This document shows, in pieces, positions 32,031-45,136 of a DNA stretch of 64,000 bases; positions within the stretch are counted from its first letter, which is position 1; each line of letters begins with the position of its first letter. The stretch is from Liolophura sinensis (lineage: Eukaryota; Mollusca; Polyplacophora; Chitonida; Chitonidae): NCBI RefSeq assembly GCF_032854445.1, contig NC_088300.1:21311608-21375607 (forward strand), read 5' to 3'. The position numbers and the translations under genes were made by a program. The notes beneath the pieces are model-generated. The model ran no database searches. It worked only from the letters and a program-made list of their open reading frames with translations, and had not been told where the DNA came from.

Positions 32031-35000
32031 ATTTCATATGTTGAGGATTGCAGTACGGTGGTGTTGTGTACAACGTACATGTACACTGAATCTAATCTTT
32101 AAGGCCATGTAAAGGTTAATCTGGGCAAGCGTTTCCTGGAAGTATATATTTCTATCATGTAGCCACATGTTCAAAGTTTCAAATAATTGGTTATTGATTA
32201 GTTTGATACATTGTCAAACATCTAGGACACCAGCTGTGCATTTAAATTGCCATCAGATTCCGTGACAACTGAGTTGACCGACACAAATACTGACCTTGCA
32301 AACCGGGGCTACAGGTATTCTGATGTGTGCTAAACCTGAATGATTCATGAGGGCACATCTTTGACAATTCTCAATGAACTGTACTTATTCCCATATTTCA
32401 TGTAAGTGCCTTGTTTTCATTCTGTAGACCATAAATTTGTTTTCCTGTTGTATATATATATTTTGTAAATGGGTCTGTCTTTATAAGACATCATGCAGAG
32501 ATGTCTTTAATATACCTGAGGTTTCCTGCTTGGTTGTCAGCCTGGATCAAATTTATAACCAACACACTTTGTTGGAGACACAGCATTAGCAGTGTTGAAT
32601 ATATGATAGAAGTTGCAATGGCTTCATTGGCAATCTTCAGTGTTGGTATGAATCTACGAAGTAAAATAATCTGCAAATGCGAAATCTCTCAGGAACAAGG
32701 CTGGTTCTGACATGTGGGAAAATCTGCCAGCACTCAGTATACTGAATTATTAGGATTAACATACTCACAGCTTCTGGCGAGAAACAGACAGCACTGGAAC
32801 GTGTAAGAAACGGTTAATGCTGGAAAAGTACTTTGTACGCTTTTTTTACGCTGACTTGTATCAAACGTTTTGGCTATCTGGCACAGATTAGTTTCAGAGA
32901 TTGTTGTTTTCTGGAATGTGCTTTACAGCTTCTCGTAAACCTCAGAGGATGTGAGCAGTTATAGATTTGGTTTGATTTTGTCTGGATATTATCTTTCACT
33001 CTCGAAGATTACATACGGTTAGATTCTTGGAGCCATTATTCTCTGATACCTCCCTCCTTCACCCAGCTACATCATAGAGACAAACTTCGCGGTACTCTAT
33101 CATTCATGTTAATATGCACCGGCTGGGTTTGTGGTACAACGCTCTACTTGAGCCACGACCAGGTTGTATTGGCCATGTCAAATAAACAGGTATTTAAAGA
33201 CACCGCAGCTTCTGTCTCATGTTTTGTGTTCTTTCTGCAGCTTTTGGCCATTTTAGATATTTTTATTTTCTGTGGTGTCAAAAAAGAAACCAACCGAAAA
33301 AGAAAATCGATGTGTTGTCTGTGACAAGTAAGACTTTTGCAGCCTTTACGATTTCTATTTTATATTCTTGCCCACTGCAGGTGAAGAGCTTTTGATTTTA
33401 TGGATCATGTAGCCATATAGCTTATTCAATCATATTTACATTCTGAAGAACTTAACGGTGTACAATATAATAAAAGACTTACAACATAGAGAATAAAAAG
33501 CACAGCAGCGACGACAGCGTGATAAGTGGCAAATGGTCACACCTTGCTGAGTGGATGAAGGCCTGGGTGTTTTGGTTACAGGGTAACTAAAGCGGACTGA
33601 AGGATGCAAGGTCGAATCTAGGTCTCTGCCGCCTCCGTACATTCCGTTGATAACGGAAATCGCATTAATCTCATGGAAATGTTCAACAAACCACACTGCT
33701 GTACTATAACGTGGTGAAAATTGTTCGAAATTTTTTGCGACTTGCTCTTAATCATACATCTGCTCACATGATTTTCACTACAACTTATTACCCTTCTGTA
33801 CATTAGTTTGTACAGCAAGCCTCTCTTTCACAAAACTTCGAAAATCAGTTATCCTAACTTTTCCCATATATATTACGCCGTCTTAAGGCGTTAGACGTAG
33901 ACGAAGAAAAAGCTTACGAGATATTGGATTTACTAGCTTTTTCCATGAAAGTGGCCACAAGTCGATTAGTTAGTGAAAGATTCCATGAAAATATTGGTTA
34001 TTTACCGCGCAGCAACCAGCGATAGTGTTGTGTGGTGAATATGAATTTATCAAACGGCTGAAACAAGGATCAGGTAAAGGTACAATATGCTGTACACGCG
34101 TCGTACAAAAAAAAAAAAAACCCTAGGTCTAAGATATGTTTGACTCCAAATTTGACTTTACCGAAATCGAGCCAGACTGACTAGTTTTCCTGTCAACGAT
34201 GGCCCGTGTCCAAACAATTGAAATTTGATACAAGAGTTGATGTAATGACAGTACTGTAGTTCACTCATGAGGCTAGAAATTGTCACCAGAAAGCAGCGCA
34301 ATCTGATGCCCATCTGGCTGGCCTGTAGGACCTGTCTTGTAACAGGTCTTCGTTCTGACCCGTGTTGATATCATATAATCCAAGAGGGCATCGGTTCACA
34401 GTGACCAACATTTATATTACTTTTTTGTTTTTAACATTTCTTTTCGCTTTTGGGAAGAACGGTTACAATATTTGACAAACAAAGGCACCCGGATGACAAA
34501 CAACGGTACCGATAAATACCTTTTACTTTCTTTTGATTGTCACCTTTACGGTAACATTTTAGTATCGACTATAACGATGAAACAGGCCGCACAAAATTCT
34601 ATTAGCGTTACTAATAAAGTACTATTTCCCAATATGAAGTCTAAACCGCTGGGTCGGGGTAGGTGTCCATGGAGTTTGTTGTTCAACACAGGGGCGTCGG
34701 AAGGAAATTAAAAGTGATGGGGGTCGGTGAACTGTCTCAACCATCTCAGCACATTAGGCGAGGGTCCATTAAAAGTTCATTGGTACCCCAAGACCAAGTG
34801 GGGTCAAAGAGAGAACAGAAAGATTAGAAGTCATTGCGCAGAGCTTAGACACATGATTCCAAGTTTCCAAATTAGGGCCCCAACCTTTACGATTGCCACA
34901 GACAAGTGTCTTTGGCGAACTTTTTTCACTATGTAAGAGACTTCGTAAAAGAGCCTTATCGGATTTCAAAATTCTTAATATAATTTTACCACATCTGGGT

Positions 35001-35766
35001 CCCACAGCCCCCTTCCCCCCAGAACAAAAATGGAACAAAAAGTGGTGTTCCGACACCACTACAAAAACAATACACGAGAATGTATTTTGTTCCAATGTAC
35101 ATGGTAGCAATCGGGGGCAATCTTTCTGACCTTCGCCATTGTTGGAATTGTCACATCTGTCAGGCATTGTCAGGTTCTCTACCAACCGTGCTTTTGGACA
35201 AACATTTCTACGTTTAATTTGGCAGCCAAGCCAGCAGGCATCAGTGTTAGTCTGAATTAAGTATTATTTGAAGCAGACGTTGTTGTGATCTTTGTCCGTC
35301 CATCTTCTCAGGGCTTGGATGTGACTTGGTACTTAAGGAACTCACAGGCGCCCACCGTCTCACACATATTATAATAGATGTCTTTCCCTAGCGACATGTT
35401 TTTTTTTTTTACAGCCAAGAAATTGTAAGGTATTCTTAAAACCTCTGAAGCCTTTACTAAGGTTTTCGAATGCTTCGGCTGAATCTGTCTTTGTTAGGTT
35501 GTCCGTCACCAGATGCCTTAATTAGCTTCCAGTAGCGTGTATAACCGAATGCTGACCATGTATAGGTGCTGTTGCGTTCTGCTGTATTGACAAGTTCTGT
35601 CGAATATCCAAGAGACCCCGGGAGCATGCGTGAGTTTATGTTCCTCACTCCAACATTAGATAATATGGCAATATTAGTCATGCAAGCTGATTTATAAGAC
35701 AAAAAATGATTTATTTTTGTTTTACATTGAGCTTTAGTCTTTTCACTGTGAAAATTACATGAACAG
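32031..35766. other. Intergenic, no gene recognised
   Basis: Between the PPP4R4 3' end and the first SINE of the next region. No conserved protein, no exon pair and no large repeat are seen. From about 33,000 the sequence changes to CpG-containing DNA. The longest open frame (34,769-35,185, minus) shows no familiar motif. Confidence 0.5.
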
Positions 35767-35932
35767 TATTTATTTATTTATTTGATTGGTGTTTTACGCC
35801 GTAGGCCTACTTAAGATTATCTCACTTAGGCCCAATATACAATGGCGACCAGCATTATGGTGGGAAGAAACTGGACGGAATCTGAAGGAAATCCACGACT
35901 GTCCGCAGGTTGATGTGTGGAAAGTAGCAATA
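35767..35932 (-). mobile_element. SINE-A fragment, minus orientation
   Basis: Starts with the reversed tail tatttatttatttgattggt and gttttacgccgta, then ccagcattatggtgggaa. The tRNA head is missing. Confidence 0.85.
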
Positions 35933-37739
35933 CGGACAAACTTGGCTGTGCTCGGAAATAAACTTTTAATAGACTTTCACTTGGTGTCATCATGTCTTGC
36001 TGCATTTCGTGGACGATATCGTTCAGGAAATCCAAGACGTTCTCCTTCTAGACAGCCGTTTGTATAGCAGGACCATACTCATTTTCGGCTTTCGTCGACT
36101 GCACTTTTCGGAAACACATATCACACGCTGTTGGAACGCCGCCCGCTTTATTGGGGAATGACACTGGTTTCATTTGCTCACATGTGGAATGTGTTATCAT
36201 ATATTCCACAAGAAATACAATGCTGATTGATGTCGGAATCAGCAATTTCTGTTCTTCTCTTTTTTTATTATGTCAGAACAGCTCGTCAATTGATATATCG
36301 GCCGTCATGCATTTGTGACCTGTTGATAGCAGACGACATGCGATAGGTCACATGACCTGGATCATCACAAATGTATTTTGCGTCATTGTGATATCGAATT
36401 TCCTGTAAAATATTGTCACCATTAATCAAAATACACTCGTTACATCGATTTTTCAGTACAGCTAATCACTGTGCTGATCTACTAGGCTACATGCGTAAAG
36501 TGACCCGGATGTATTCAACATCTGGTGTCATTTTAGCAATCATGCAACATAAAATCTCCAAAAAAGTAATATATTAAAAAATTATAAATTGCTTTATATG
36601 TAATTTATCAATGTCGAAAGCAAATATTAATGTATGGATTAATATCCATAAATCCGTTAAAAAACATCTCTTTATTTTTTTTACCTACTTCTGCTTAAGC
36701 CATGCTGCTATGGGGGTGGTGTTTGCTATTATTTTTTATTTAATTGTTTGATTGGAGGCCAGCATTATCGTGGGAGGAAACTGCGCAAAATTCGGGGGAA
36801 CCTCACGACCATCCACAGGTTGCTGCCACACCTTCCCACGTACGGCCGGAGAGCATGCCAGCATGAGCTGGTCTTGAACTTACAGCGACCGCACTGACAG
36901 GTAAATTGACAATTGACCGGATTTCACCGGTAATATCTGTGACCATTTGCCTACTATTACACTCTTGCCACTGATCTGGTTTTACTATCTATGTTTTTAT
37001 GTTAAATGTTAATGTCTGTCTTGGCGGAACTTCCTACATGAACTCCACGCAGATCACAATGGATGAAGAGACCATGAAGCTTGATTCTGTGCTTTATCGT
37101 GATACTTTCTATCTGCTTTTTAATATGTTTTAAAAAGACCTGTCAGAACACTGCGTGCAGATGGAAGAGTTAGATCACGTGAGATTCAGTATGTGGAAAT
37201 GCTGAGGATTAGTCATCAAACTAAGCAGTAACACATGGCCACCATAGCTCATTACATATGCCTGCATAAACCCTGATTCTGTTGGTGGGCTAAGTCTTTT
37301 GAAGATTCCACAAAGCCATTTATGACTTAAGTCAAAATTTGAAATACGATTTTTTGGGCACTTCAAATTAAAATTTTGCCCACCATGTTTCTAAGACAAA
37401 TGTATCAAAAATTCAACTTTCAGTACGGGTACTAAAAACTGTGCACTGTGACGAGGTTTTATGTTTGATTTAAGTCAGAAATGGCTTTGTGCAATCGGCC
37501 CCTGACCCTTTGACATTGCTTTAATGTTTTTATATTAAATGTAATGACAATGCAGGTTGAGTAACAATAACTGAGGTAAACTAACAAAGGACGTAGTTCA
37601 CTAGTTAAGTTTGACCATTTGCCAACTATCACATTTATTTCGCCCGGTCTTTTGTCAATTTGCCTCATTTAAAATTTTATTCCAGCTGTTGACGTAAAGT
37701 AGTAGCAACTTAGATGCCCCTCAGCAGAGGCTTGGTTGG
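35933..37739. other. Intergenic between SINEs and 117-bp array
   Basis: Contains only the SINE-A fragment at 36,732-36,902. Otherwise AT-rich unique sequence without recognisable genes. Confidence 0.5.
36732..36902 (-). mobile_element. SINE-A fragment, minus orientation
   Basis: Reversed tail (ttgtttgattgg) joined to ggccagcattatcgtgggag and ccacgtacggccggagag. The AAATATTCTTGAGTACGG block is deleted and the 5' head is truncated. Confidence 0.82.
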
Positions 37740-38960
37740 TAGGCCTACACTGCTAATTTCGGCTATTGCATGAAACTGGGCGGCTACACTGATAATTCAG
37801 ACTATCGCATAAAACTGGGTTGATACGCTGATAATTTGCATGTGGCTGAGTTGGTACACGGGTAATTTGGACAGTCAAGTGAGTTGGCACACTGAGAGTT
37901 TGGACCATCCTGTGTGGCTGAGTTGATAGACTAGGAGTTTAGAACATTGCATGTCGCCGAGTTCGTAAACTGGTAATTTGGAGAATCATGTGAGACTGAG
38001 ATGGCACACTGAGAGTTTGTATGTGAGACTGAGATGGCACACTGAGAGTTTAGACCATCCTGTGTGGCTGAGTTGATAGACTAGGGGTTTAGAACATTGC
38101 ATGTCGCCGAGTTCGTAAACTGGTAATTTGGAGAATCATGTGAGGCTGAGTTGGCACACTGAGAGTTTAGACCATCGTGTGTGGCTGAGTTGATAGACTA
38201 GGAGTTTAGAACATTACATGTCGCCGAGTTCGTAAACTGGTAATTTGGACAGTCAAGTGAGGCTGGGTTGGCACACTGAGAGTTTAGACCATCCTGTGTG
38301 GCTGAGTTGATAGACTAGGAGTTTAGAACATTGCATGTCGCCGAGTTCGTAAACTGGTAATTTGGACAGTCAAGTGAGGCTGAGTTGGCACACTGAGAGT
38401 TTAGACCATCCTGTGTGGCTAAGTTGATAGACTAGGAGTTTAGAACATTGCATGTCGCCGAGTTCGTAAACTGGTAATTTGGACAGTCAAGTGAGGCTGA
38501 GTTGGCACACTGAGAGTTTAGACCATCGTGTGTGGCTGAGTTGCTACATGGGTGTTTAGACAATCGAGTTGGCACAATGAGAGTCTAGATCAGTGTGTGT
38601 GGTTGATTTGGGACACTGGAAGTTTAGACCATCGTGTGAGGTTGAGTTGGTACATTGGAAGTTTAGATCGCCCTGTAAGGCTTGAGTGGTACAAGATGAG
38701 CTAGATGAGGGTCCAGACCAATTTGAGAGTCAGAGATCGTACACTGGGAGTTATTATGTGTGGTTGAGTTGGTACACTGGGGATTTGAACCATTTTGAGA
38801 GGCTCAGGTGGTACACTGGGGATTTAGACCATTGTGTGTGGTTGAGTTGGCACGATGGGAGTTTGGATCATTTTGAAAGGCTGAGGTGGTACACTGGGTG
38901 TTCAAATAATATTGTTGAACTGAGTTGGTACTTTGGAAGGTTAGATAAATCATGTAGAAC
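37740..38960 (+). repeat. 117-bp higher-order minisatellite (three ~39-bp subunits)
   Basis: The phrase tgtgtggctgagttgataga recurs at 38,061, 38,178, 38,295 and 38,412, exactly 117 bp apart. Each 117-bp unit consists of three related 37-40 bp subunits of the form ggctgagttggcacactgag + agtttagaccatc. The centre is homogeneous; both flanks hold older single subunits. Confidence 0.95.
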
Positions 38961-39289
38961 TGGAATACCCTTATAGTTTAAATATTAAGTAGTGGTACTT
39001 TCATTAACGGCACACAGTCAGCATCTGCAGCTTAGCTTTTTGGTAACGTGTTAGACAAGCGGGAGATCTGCCCGTTCACTTTTTTGTGGGGCGTAAGAAT
39101 TATAATTTTACGCTCCAGTAGGTATCTAAAGCAGTTCTACCCTCCAGTAGCTTTGATGCTGCATTCAGTATCAAATAAATGCATATGAGTACAACATTAA
39201 CATTAAAAAGCTCAATGTGCCTGTTCAGTTTATACATGTAAATCATCAATACGTTTATTTTTTATTGCTGTTTCGGTATTATGGATGGA

Positions 39290-39460
39290 GGAGCAGGAGT
39301 ACCGGGGTAAATCACAAACGCAAATCACGGAAGGAATTGTCTATTCGCGGGGCACACCTCCACACCGTGTTGGTGGAAAGCAAGTAGTTAGATGATCGGC
39401 ACGAGTATTGTCCACCGCTTGTCATCACCACGGTCCCACGTGCAATGGATTGAACCTTTC
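39290..39460 (-). mobile_element. SINE-D copy, diverged
   Basis: Core aggagtaccggggtaaatca, then ccgtgttggtggaaagcaag, and the reversed box B-like ggattgaacctttcg at its right end. Order and orientation match the copy at 52,621. Confidence 0.55.
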
Positions 39461-39769
39461 GTAAAGACAGAGATTTGCTAAGTTTATTCCCTCTTTTACT
39501 GATCGCAAATATTGGTATAAATTGGTAAGTGTATTTGTATGTTATTCAAACACGGTTTCCTGAGCTTACTTTGTCCACTCAGTTCCATGTAGTGAGTTGA
39601 GAGTATGTATACATGTATGGTTATAAACTCCTATATTAGCGTAGGCGAGGGTTTTCGTTCCGAACCCAGCTGAATGGTTAAGCATGCCGATGGGGAGGGA
39701 AGCCGCTGTCTTTTGTATCCTCCATTCTGACACACACAGCCCCACACCCACAGTAGTTTACGGTCGTGG

Positions 39770-40323
39770 TTGGTGGATTCGCGAGCGCCACTCGAAGCCA
39801 TTACCTGGATTTACAACCGATCTGCTAAATTAGGTGAGGCTTGTCCACTCGTGATAACGTTTTGTACCGGAGTTCGGCGGAATCGGCTCGCCTCACCAAA
39901 GTGCCCGATCCGTCACCACCGCCTTGTAGCTTCCTTCTCCTAATATCCACCGCCTCACTGTCACAACCTCCCATTCATCTGAACGTCCACTCGAAAACAA
40001 TGCTGTCGAAATGAACATTTGCGCTTGTGAAAGAGAGAAACCTAAAGTAGTCAGTGATAATAAGTGATTAGTAAGTGCGCAAGCCGTTTCCGCGCGTCGA
40101 GTCGTACAGGAAGCTGTGTAGGTGGAGAGAGTAGCGCGGCTCGGCCAGAACTGCGGCATTACGCGCACTATGCATGTACGGGCGATACTGGCGGTTGGGA
40201 CAGAGAAATCGTGGCCATGCTTAGTTAACTCGACACGGCCGCTCCAGGACTAGATCACGGGAATAGTTGTAACTCCAATTTATGCGTCCTCAACAAGACT
40301 AACGCTATACAATAGGCCTACAG
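39770..40323 (+). promoter_or_regulatory. CpG-rich promoter / non-coding first exon candidate
   Basis: A locally G+C- and CpG-rich block (for example ccgcgcgtcgagtcgtac, agcgcggctcggcc, cgacacggccgctcc) ends in a perfect 5' splice site CAG|GTAAGTTG, with the intron starting at 40,324. No ATG frame of note reaches the donor, so a 5' UTR exon is the likely reading. The gene served is unknown; the GPA2-like exon at 56,933 is a possibility. Confidence 0.45.
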
Positions 40324-41509
40324 GTAAGTTGTTACTTTTTTCGGGCCCTTCTTGATTCCACTACATTGATTAAGTGACGTGGGAAACTATAGATATAATA
40401 GATACGATTATAAAGCGTTTTGCCTGGATGGCAGGCACATTTTCAAAGGTACAATCGCAGGTTTGTGTTCATGTCAGCTTGGTGTTTGGAGCCAAGCTCT
40501 AAGGTTATGTGTTGACCCCATATGGAGGCCCATAAAAGCCACTACAACAGTTGTGCTGTTTGCTGTTGTACTGGCTTAACGTGTTTTCATTGCGATCTCC
40601 AAGTTATCATACGGTTGCTGTTCATGATTTCACGTCAAATGTCACTGTCAGCGCTCTTGTTTTTTTTTCTTTCAAATTATATTACGGCGAGATCTTGCAT
40701 CGCTCTTTCACTCACTTTGGTTTAGCCCGCTGTTTTCAATTAAATATTGACAGCAATATTACGTGACTGCCGTTCCTGATACTAACCACGCATACATACG
40801 CGTTAATGTGGAAGCGTCTTAACTCCGTAACCCCGACGCATGTCACGGTGTTACAGACAGCTTAGAGGACAGGAATATCGTTAAGATGGGTAACAATATT
40901 TGCACACGTTCCATAGATGCTTGATTTAAGAGCTAAGTAAATAAAAGAAATACGATGAGTGTTGACCTGTGAAATATCTAGCCTGCAAAAGGTCGAATGA
41001 CGACCGGAAAACATTATCTGATCAATTCAGCTGTGAAGGAATAGATTCCTACAATACGTCTGAAAATATATATTCGATCTAATACACCAGTCTGAATGAG
41101 ACGGGGGATAATGTCGCATTTCAGCGTAATCCGTGGATTACATGAAGTACACTAATGTCAAAACTCTCGAAGAAGCCAGGCAACACGGGTTGAGTTCTAT
41201 ATTTCAGTGTTATTATATTTCTGTTTATGGTTTGAATAAACGGGAATATAGAACTGAGTATGGTTTGGTGTTTTAGATTTTGTTGTGCCATTATCATGTA
41301 CATGAAATTATTCCGTGCGAACCACAGTGGTATCAGCAAGTCTAGGAGCTCTAAAAGACGTGTGCCTTTGTAACCTCAAACGATCTCAAGACACCAATTT
41401 CTCCTAATGACACTCTAGTCCGAGGTGCTAATTCATTATAGCATAAACTGTCTGCCTCTGCGACGAAACTTGAGACGGAGCATGATTTTTTGACGACAAC
41501 TGGGTGTGA
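40324..41509. other. Sequence between promoter candidate and 34-bp array
   Basis: I see no exon, repeat or SINE here. If the donor at 40,324 is real, this is the start of an intron. Confidence 0.4.
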
Positions 41510-43255
41510 ACCATCATGTCATAGTGACATGAGGAACCTTATACCTGCCGGTTTTGAACCACCATGACCTTATGACGCCAAGGAGGCCTGAATCGCTAAG
41601 AAGGCCTGAATCACCATGTCCTTGTGACGCCAAGAAGGCCTAAATCACCATGTCCTTGTGAGGCCAAGAAGGCCTGAACCACCATGACTTTGTGACACCG
41701 CGCGGTCCTGAACCACCGTGACCTTGTGACGCCAAGAAGACCTGAACCACAATGACCTTATGACACCGCGTGGTCCTGAACCACCATACCTTATGACACC
41801 GCGTGGTCCTGAACCACCATGACCTTGTGTTGTGACGCCAAGAAGGCCTGAATCACCATGACCTTGTGACGCCAAGAAGGCCGGAATCACCATGACCTTG
41901 AGACGCCAAGAAGACCTGAACCACCATATCGTCATGTGGGCGTGGACCACCATGCCCTTGTGACACCACGTGGTTCTGAACCACCATGACCTTGTGACGC
42001 CAAGAAGGCCTGAATTACCATGACCTTGTGACGCCAAGAAGGCCTGAACCAGCATGACCTTGTGACACCAAGAAGGCCAGAACCAACATGGCTTTGTCAC
42101 GCCAAGAAGACCTGAGCCAACATGTCCTCATGTGGGCCTGGACCACCTTGTCCTCAAGTGGGCCTGGACCACCATGTTCCTGTCACACCACATGGTCCTC
42201 TACCACCATGACCTTGTGACACCAAGTTGTCCTGAACCACCATGATTTGTGACGCCAAGAAGGCCTGTGCCACCATGTTCTTGTGACACCACGTGGTCCT
42301 GAACCACCATGAATTTTGACGCCATGAAGGCCTGAACCACCATGACTTTGTGACACCACGTGGTCCTGAACCACTATGACCTTGTGATATTACGTGGTCC
42401 TCAACCACCATGACTTTGTGACGCCAAGAAGGCCTGAAACAATATGTCCTCACGTGGGCCTGGACCACCATGTTCCTGTCACACCACGTTGTCCTGTACC
42501 ACCATGTTTTTGTGAACCATCTTGTCCTTGTGACATCACGTGAGCTTGAACCACCATGTCCTTGTGACACCAAGAAGGCCTAAACCGCCATTGCCTAGTG
42601 ACACAAGAGGGCCTGAACCAGCGTGCCCTTGCGACACCACGTGGGCCTGAACCACCATGTCCTTGTGACACCAAGAAGGTCTCAACCACCATGCCCTTAT
42701 GACACCTTGATGGCATGAACCACCGTGACCTTGTGACGCAATACTAGTTTAAATCAAGAGGTTATTTTGTCACCACGCAGGTGTAAATCACCGCGTGAAC
42801 CTCCATGTTTTGGTGACACCTTGTGGCCCTGAATCGCCATGTCCTTGTGACGCAGGACTGAACAACAATGTCCGTGTCACACCATGCTGGCCTGAACCAC
42901 CAAGGTCCTTGTAACTCCACATTGACCTGATCTACCATGACGCTGTGACACCACGCTGACGAGAACCACAATGACCGTGTAATACCACATTGACCTGAAT
43001 CACTAAACGACACCACACTGGCATTAACCACCAGGTTCTGGAGAGAGCTTGTGGACCTGCATCGCCATGTCCTATTTACACCACACAGGCTTGAATCACT
43101 AACTCTTGTGTCACAATGCTAGCCGAAATAAGCGTGACCGTGTGACATCACACTGACCTGTACCACCATGTCCTTGTGACAACACCCAGGCCTGAACCAC
43201 CAAATCCCTGTGACATAACGCTGGCCTAAACCACAATGTTTTTGTCTTTCTGACA
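41510..43255 (+). repeat. 34-bp minisatellite, about 50 copies
   Basis: Repeated unit caccatgaccttgtgacgcc + aagaaggcctgaac. Two unit types alternate irregularly: one with ccaagaaggcctgaa, the other with ccacgtggtcctgaa. Long minus-strand ORFs (41,645-42,100; 42,154-42,573) are products of the repeat. With a 34-bp period, all three frames are cycled. Confidence 0.95.
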
Positions 43256-43970
43256 CTTCAAGGGCCAGAGCTGTCTAACGTACGTTGAGTCTAACTTTAG
43301 CATTCTCTAATACAGCGTAAACATCAAGCCACTATATTAAATAAATGAATTATTTAAGGACAGGTTTTGAAAACGCCCGGAATGATTATTGGAACATATT
43401 GGCAAAAATATTTTCGTGAGTATCCAAAATTCATATACAGACACCTTAAATAGATTAAACTTACTGGCTTGTGTTTCTGTCACCCGCCAAAATCATCTTA
43501 GACTACATTCCTGTGCTACCAGGCCATCCAGCGATGTGTGTTAGCTTATTTGTCTCGCCATCAATCATAACTTACCATCGTGGCTACGGACGGGGATTTG
43601 CTAACATCAAAGCCTTCAGGACAGATTACTACATGTACTATGCACAATATCATTATAAACTCACCACTGTCATTTACCAAAACGTATCTGGTTATACATG
43701 ATAGGTACTCATCAAGTTATGACGGAACCAGGTAATAGAGAAATCTATTTACTGCTCAAATGTTTACCTGAGATTTGGGGAACATCTCAAATACACGGTC
43801 GATACCTGGTGTGACACACCAAAAATTTTGTCACTCTGCACACACGCGCAGATATAGTAAAAGTAAAGACGTGTAGGCCTACTTGATATGCAGACATACA
43901 TCACACGGATAAAAAGCATTAAGTGTTGAAACAGACTTCTGAAAGTTTACTTTCGACGCTTTTTAAAAAC
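43256..43970. other. Unique sequence, no gene recognised
   Basis: Between the 34-bp array and the SINE-B. It includes a 77-codon plus-strand open frame (43,471-43,701) without a recognisable motif. Confidence 0.4.
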
Positions 43971-44337
43971 GGCCCTGATGACTCAGTTGGTAGAACGTCC
44001 ACTTGAGGGACGGTTGATCCAGGGTCAACCTTGGGTCGGATCACACCTGAGACCTTAAAAGAGGAAGTTGTAGCTTCCTCGCTTGGCGTTCAGCATTAAG
44101 GAGGTAGTGCAACGGCTGGTTGACTCGTATCAGTGTAATGGCTCGGATGGGGAGGCTTACTTGCCTTCGGTAAGTCGTCTCAACGAAGCAGCACTAGATA
44201 AAAGACCGGTAGAAATCGTCCTGCAACAAGGAGGCACATTACACGTACATGCATTCTAAGAACTCCTTCGTCGTCATGTGGCTGAAAAATTGTTAGGTAC
44301 GACGTTAAACCCTAAGTACTCACTTACTCCCTCAACA
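43971..44337 (+). mobile_element. SINE-B full-length copy
   Basis: Head ggccctgatgactcagttgg, box B-like gttgatccagggtcaacc, body aaaagaggaagttgtagctt and gcttacttgccttcggtaag, tail cgttaaaccctaagtactca. Confidence 0.9.
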
Positions 44338-44364
44338 CTTTTTATTTAGGCTTTAATTGCTTAC

Positions 44365-44536
44365 ATGCTGGCTTCCTCTCCGGCCGTAAGTGGGAAGGTC
44401 TTCCAGCAACCTTCGGATGTCCGTGGGTTTCCCCCGGGCTCTGCCCGGTTTCCACCCACCATAATGCTAGCCGCCGTCGTATAAGTGAAATATTCTTGAG
44501 ATCGGCGTAAAACACCAATCAAATAAATAAATAAAT
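44365..44536 (+). mobile_element. SINE-A 3' part
   Basis: Starts inside the body at catgctggcttcctctccgg and runs to the tail caaataaataaataaat. It lies just after a SINE-B copy (43,971-44,337). Confidence 0.87.
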
Positions 44537-45003
44537 TTAATTGTTTATTTCGCTTTTTGTTGTTTCGGTCACACAGAAAAAAAAACATTAGTATCCGTAA
44601 GACACGTTCTCGGTTGTTGTTTACAGAATACAGTTTAACCATTTGTGACAGACACGGTGGAAAACAAGCCATAAATAGTCACCGATTGTTTGATACGTGA
44701 CTACATCTACGTGACGGCGCGCATGTGGCCCCTTGGAGTCTCTTTAGCGCTCTGTTTTCTTTTTCTTTTCAAATCACAAACTTTTCTCAACGATTGAAAT
44801 ATTGATGTATAAATCAGAGAATTAATAGCAAATGATCTGTTTACGTCATACGCCTACCAAATAAGTGCTAAGTGTGAATGAGAAACCCACGATGAGCACG
44901 TGAACATTGAGAGGGACAGCTGGCGGGACGAGGGATTATAGTACAACCAGCTGAATATGGCACGCGATCTTCAAGGACCTGAGTATAACATCAGAGGAGA
45001 CTG

Positions 45004-45055
45004 TATATAACGAAGAGATTGACGAACGTGGAATAAACGACCAAAGTGTGACTCG
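45004..45055 (+). promoter_or_regulatory. TATA-like element followed by a splice donor
   Basis: tatataa at 45,004-45,010 is followed 46 bases later by tcg|gtaagt (intron from 45,056). A very short first exon would be implied. Weak evidence. Confidence 0.2.
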
Positions 45056-45136
45056 GTAAGTGACAACATAAAAGCGGTAAAATAAGAACAATTGATATTT
45101 GCCAGTGTATATATGTATACGCTCATGTATGTACGG

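Noticed and set aside
33534-33632. tRNA-like stretch (gctgagtggatgaaggcctg ... aaggtcgaatctag)
   Set aside because: A box B-like sequence can be seen, but I could not fold a convincing cloverleaf or find a second copy. It may be a decayed SINE head.
34769-35185. 138-codon minus-strand open frame
   Set aside because: No recognisable motif, overlapping frames on the other strand, and no splice or start context. The sequence caggggcgtcgg at 34,690 hinted at a hAT-type end, but no matching inverted end was found.
41645-42573. Minus-strand open frames of 139-151 codons rich in Trp, Ser, Arg and Gly
   Set aside because: They are translations of the 34-bp minisatellite. The period is not divisible by three, and no start context, signal peptide or exon structure is present.
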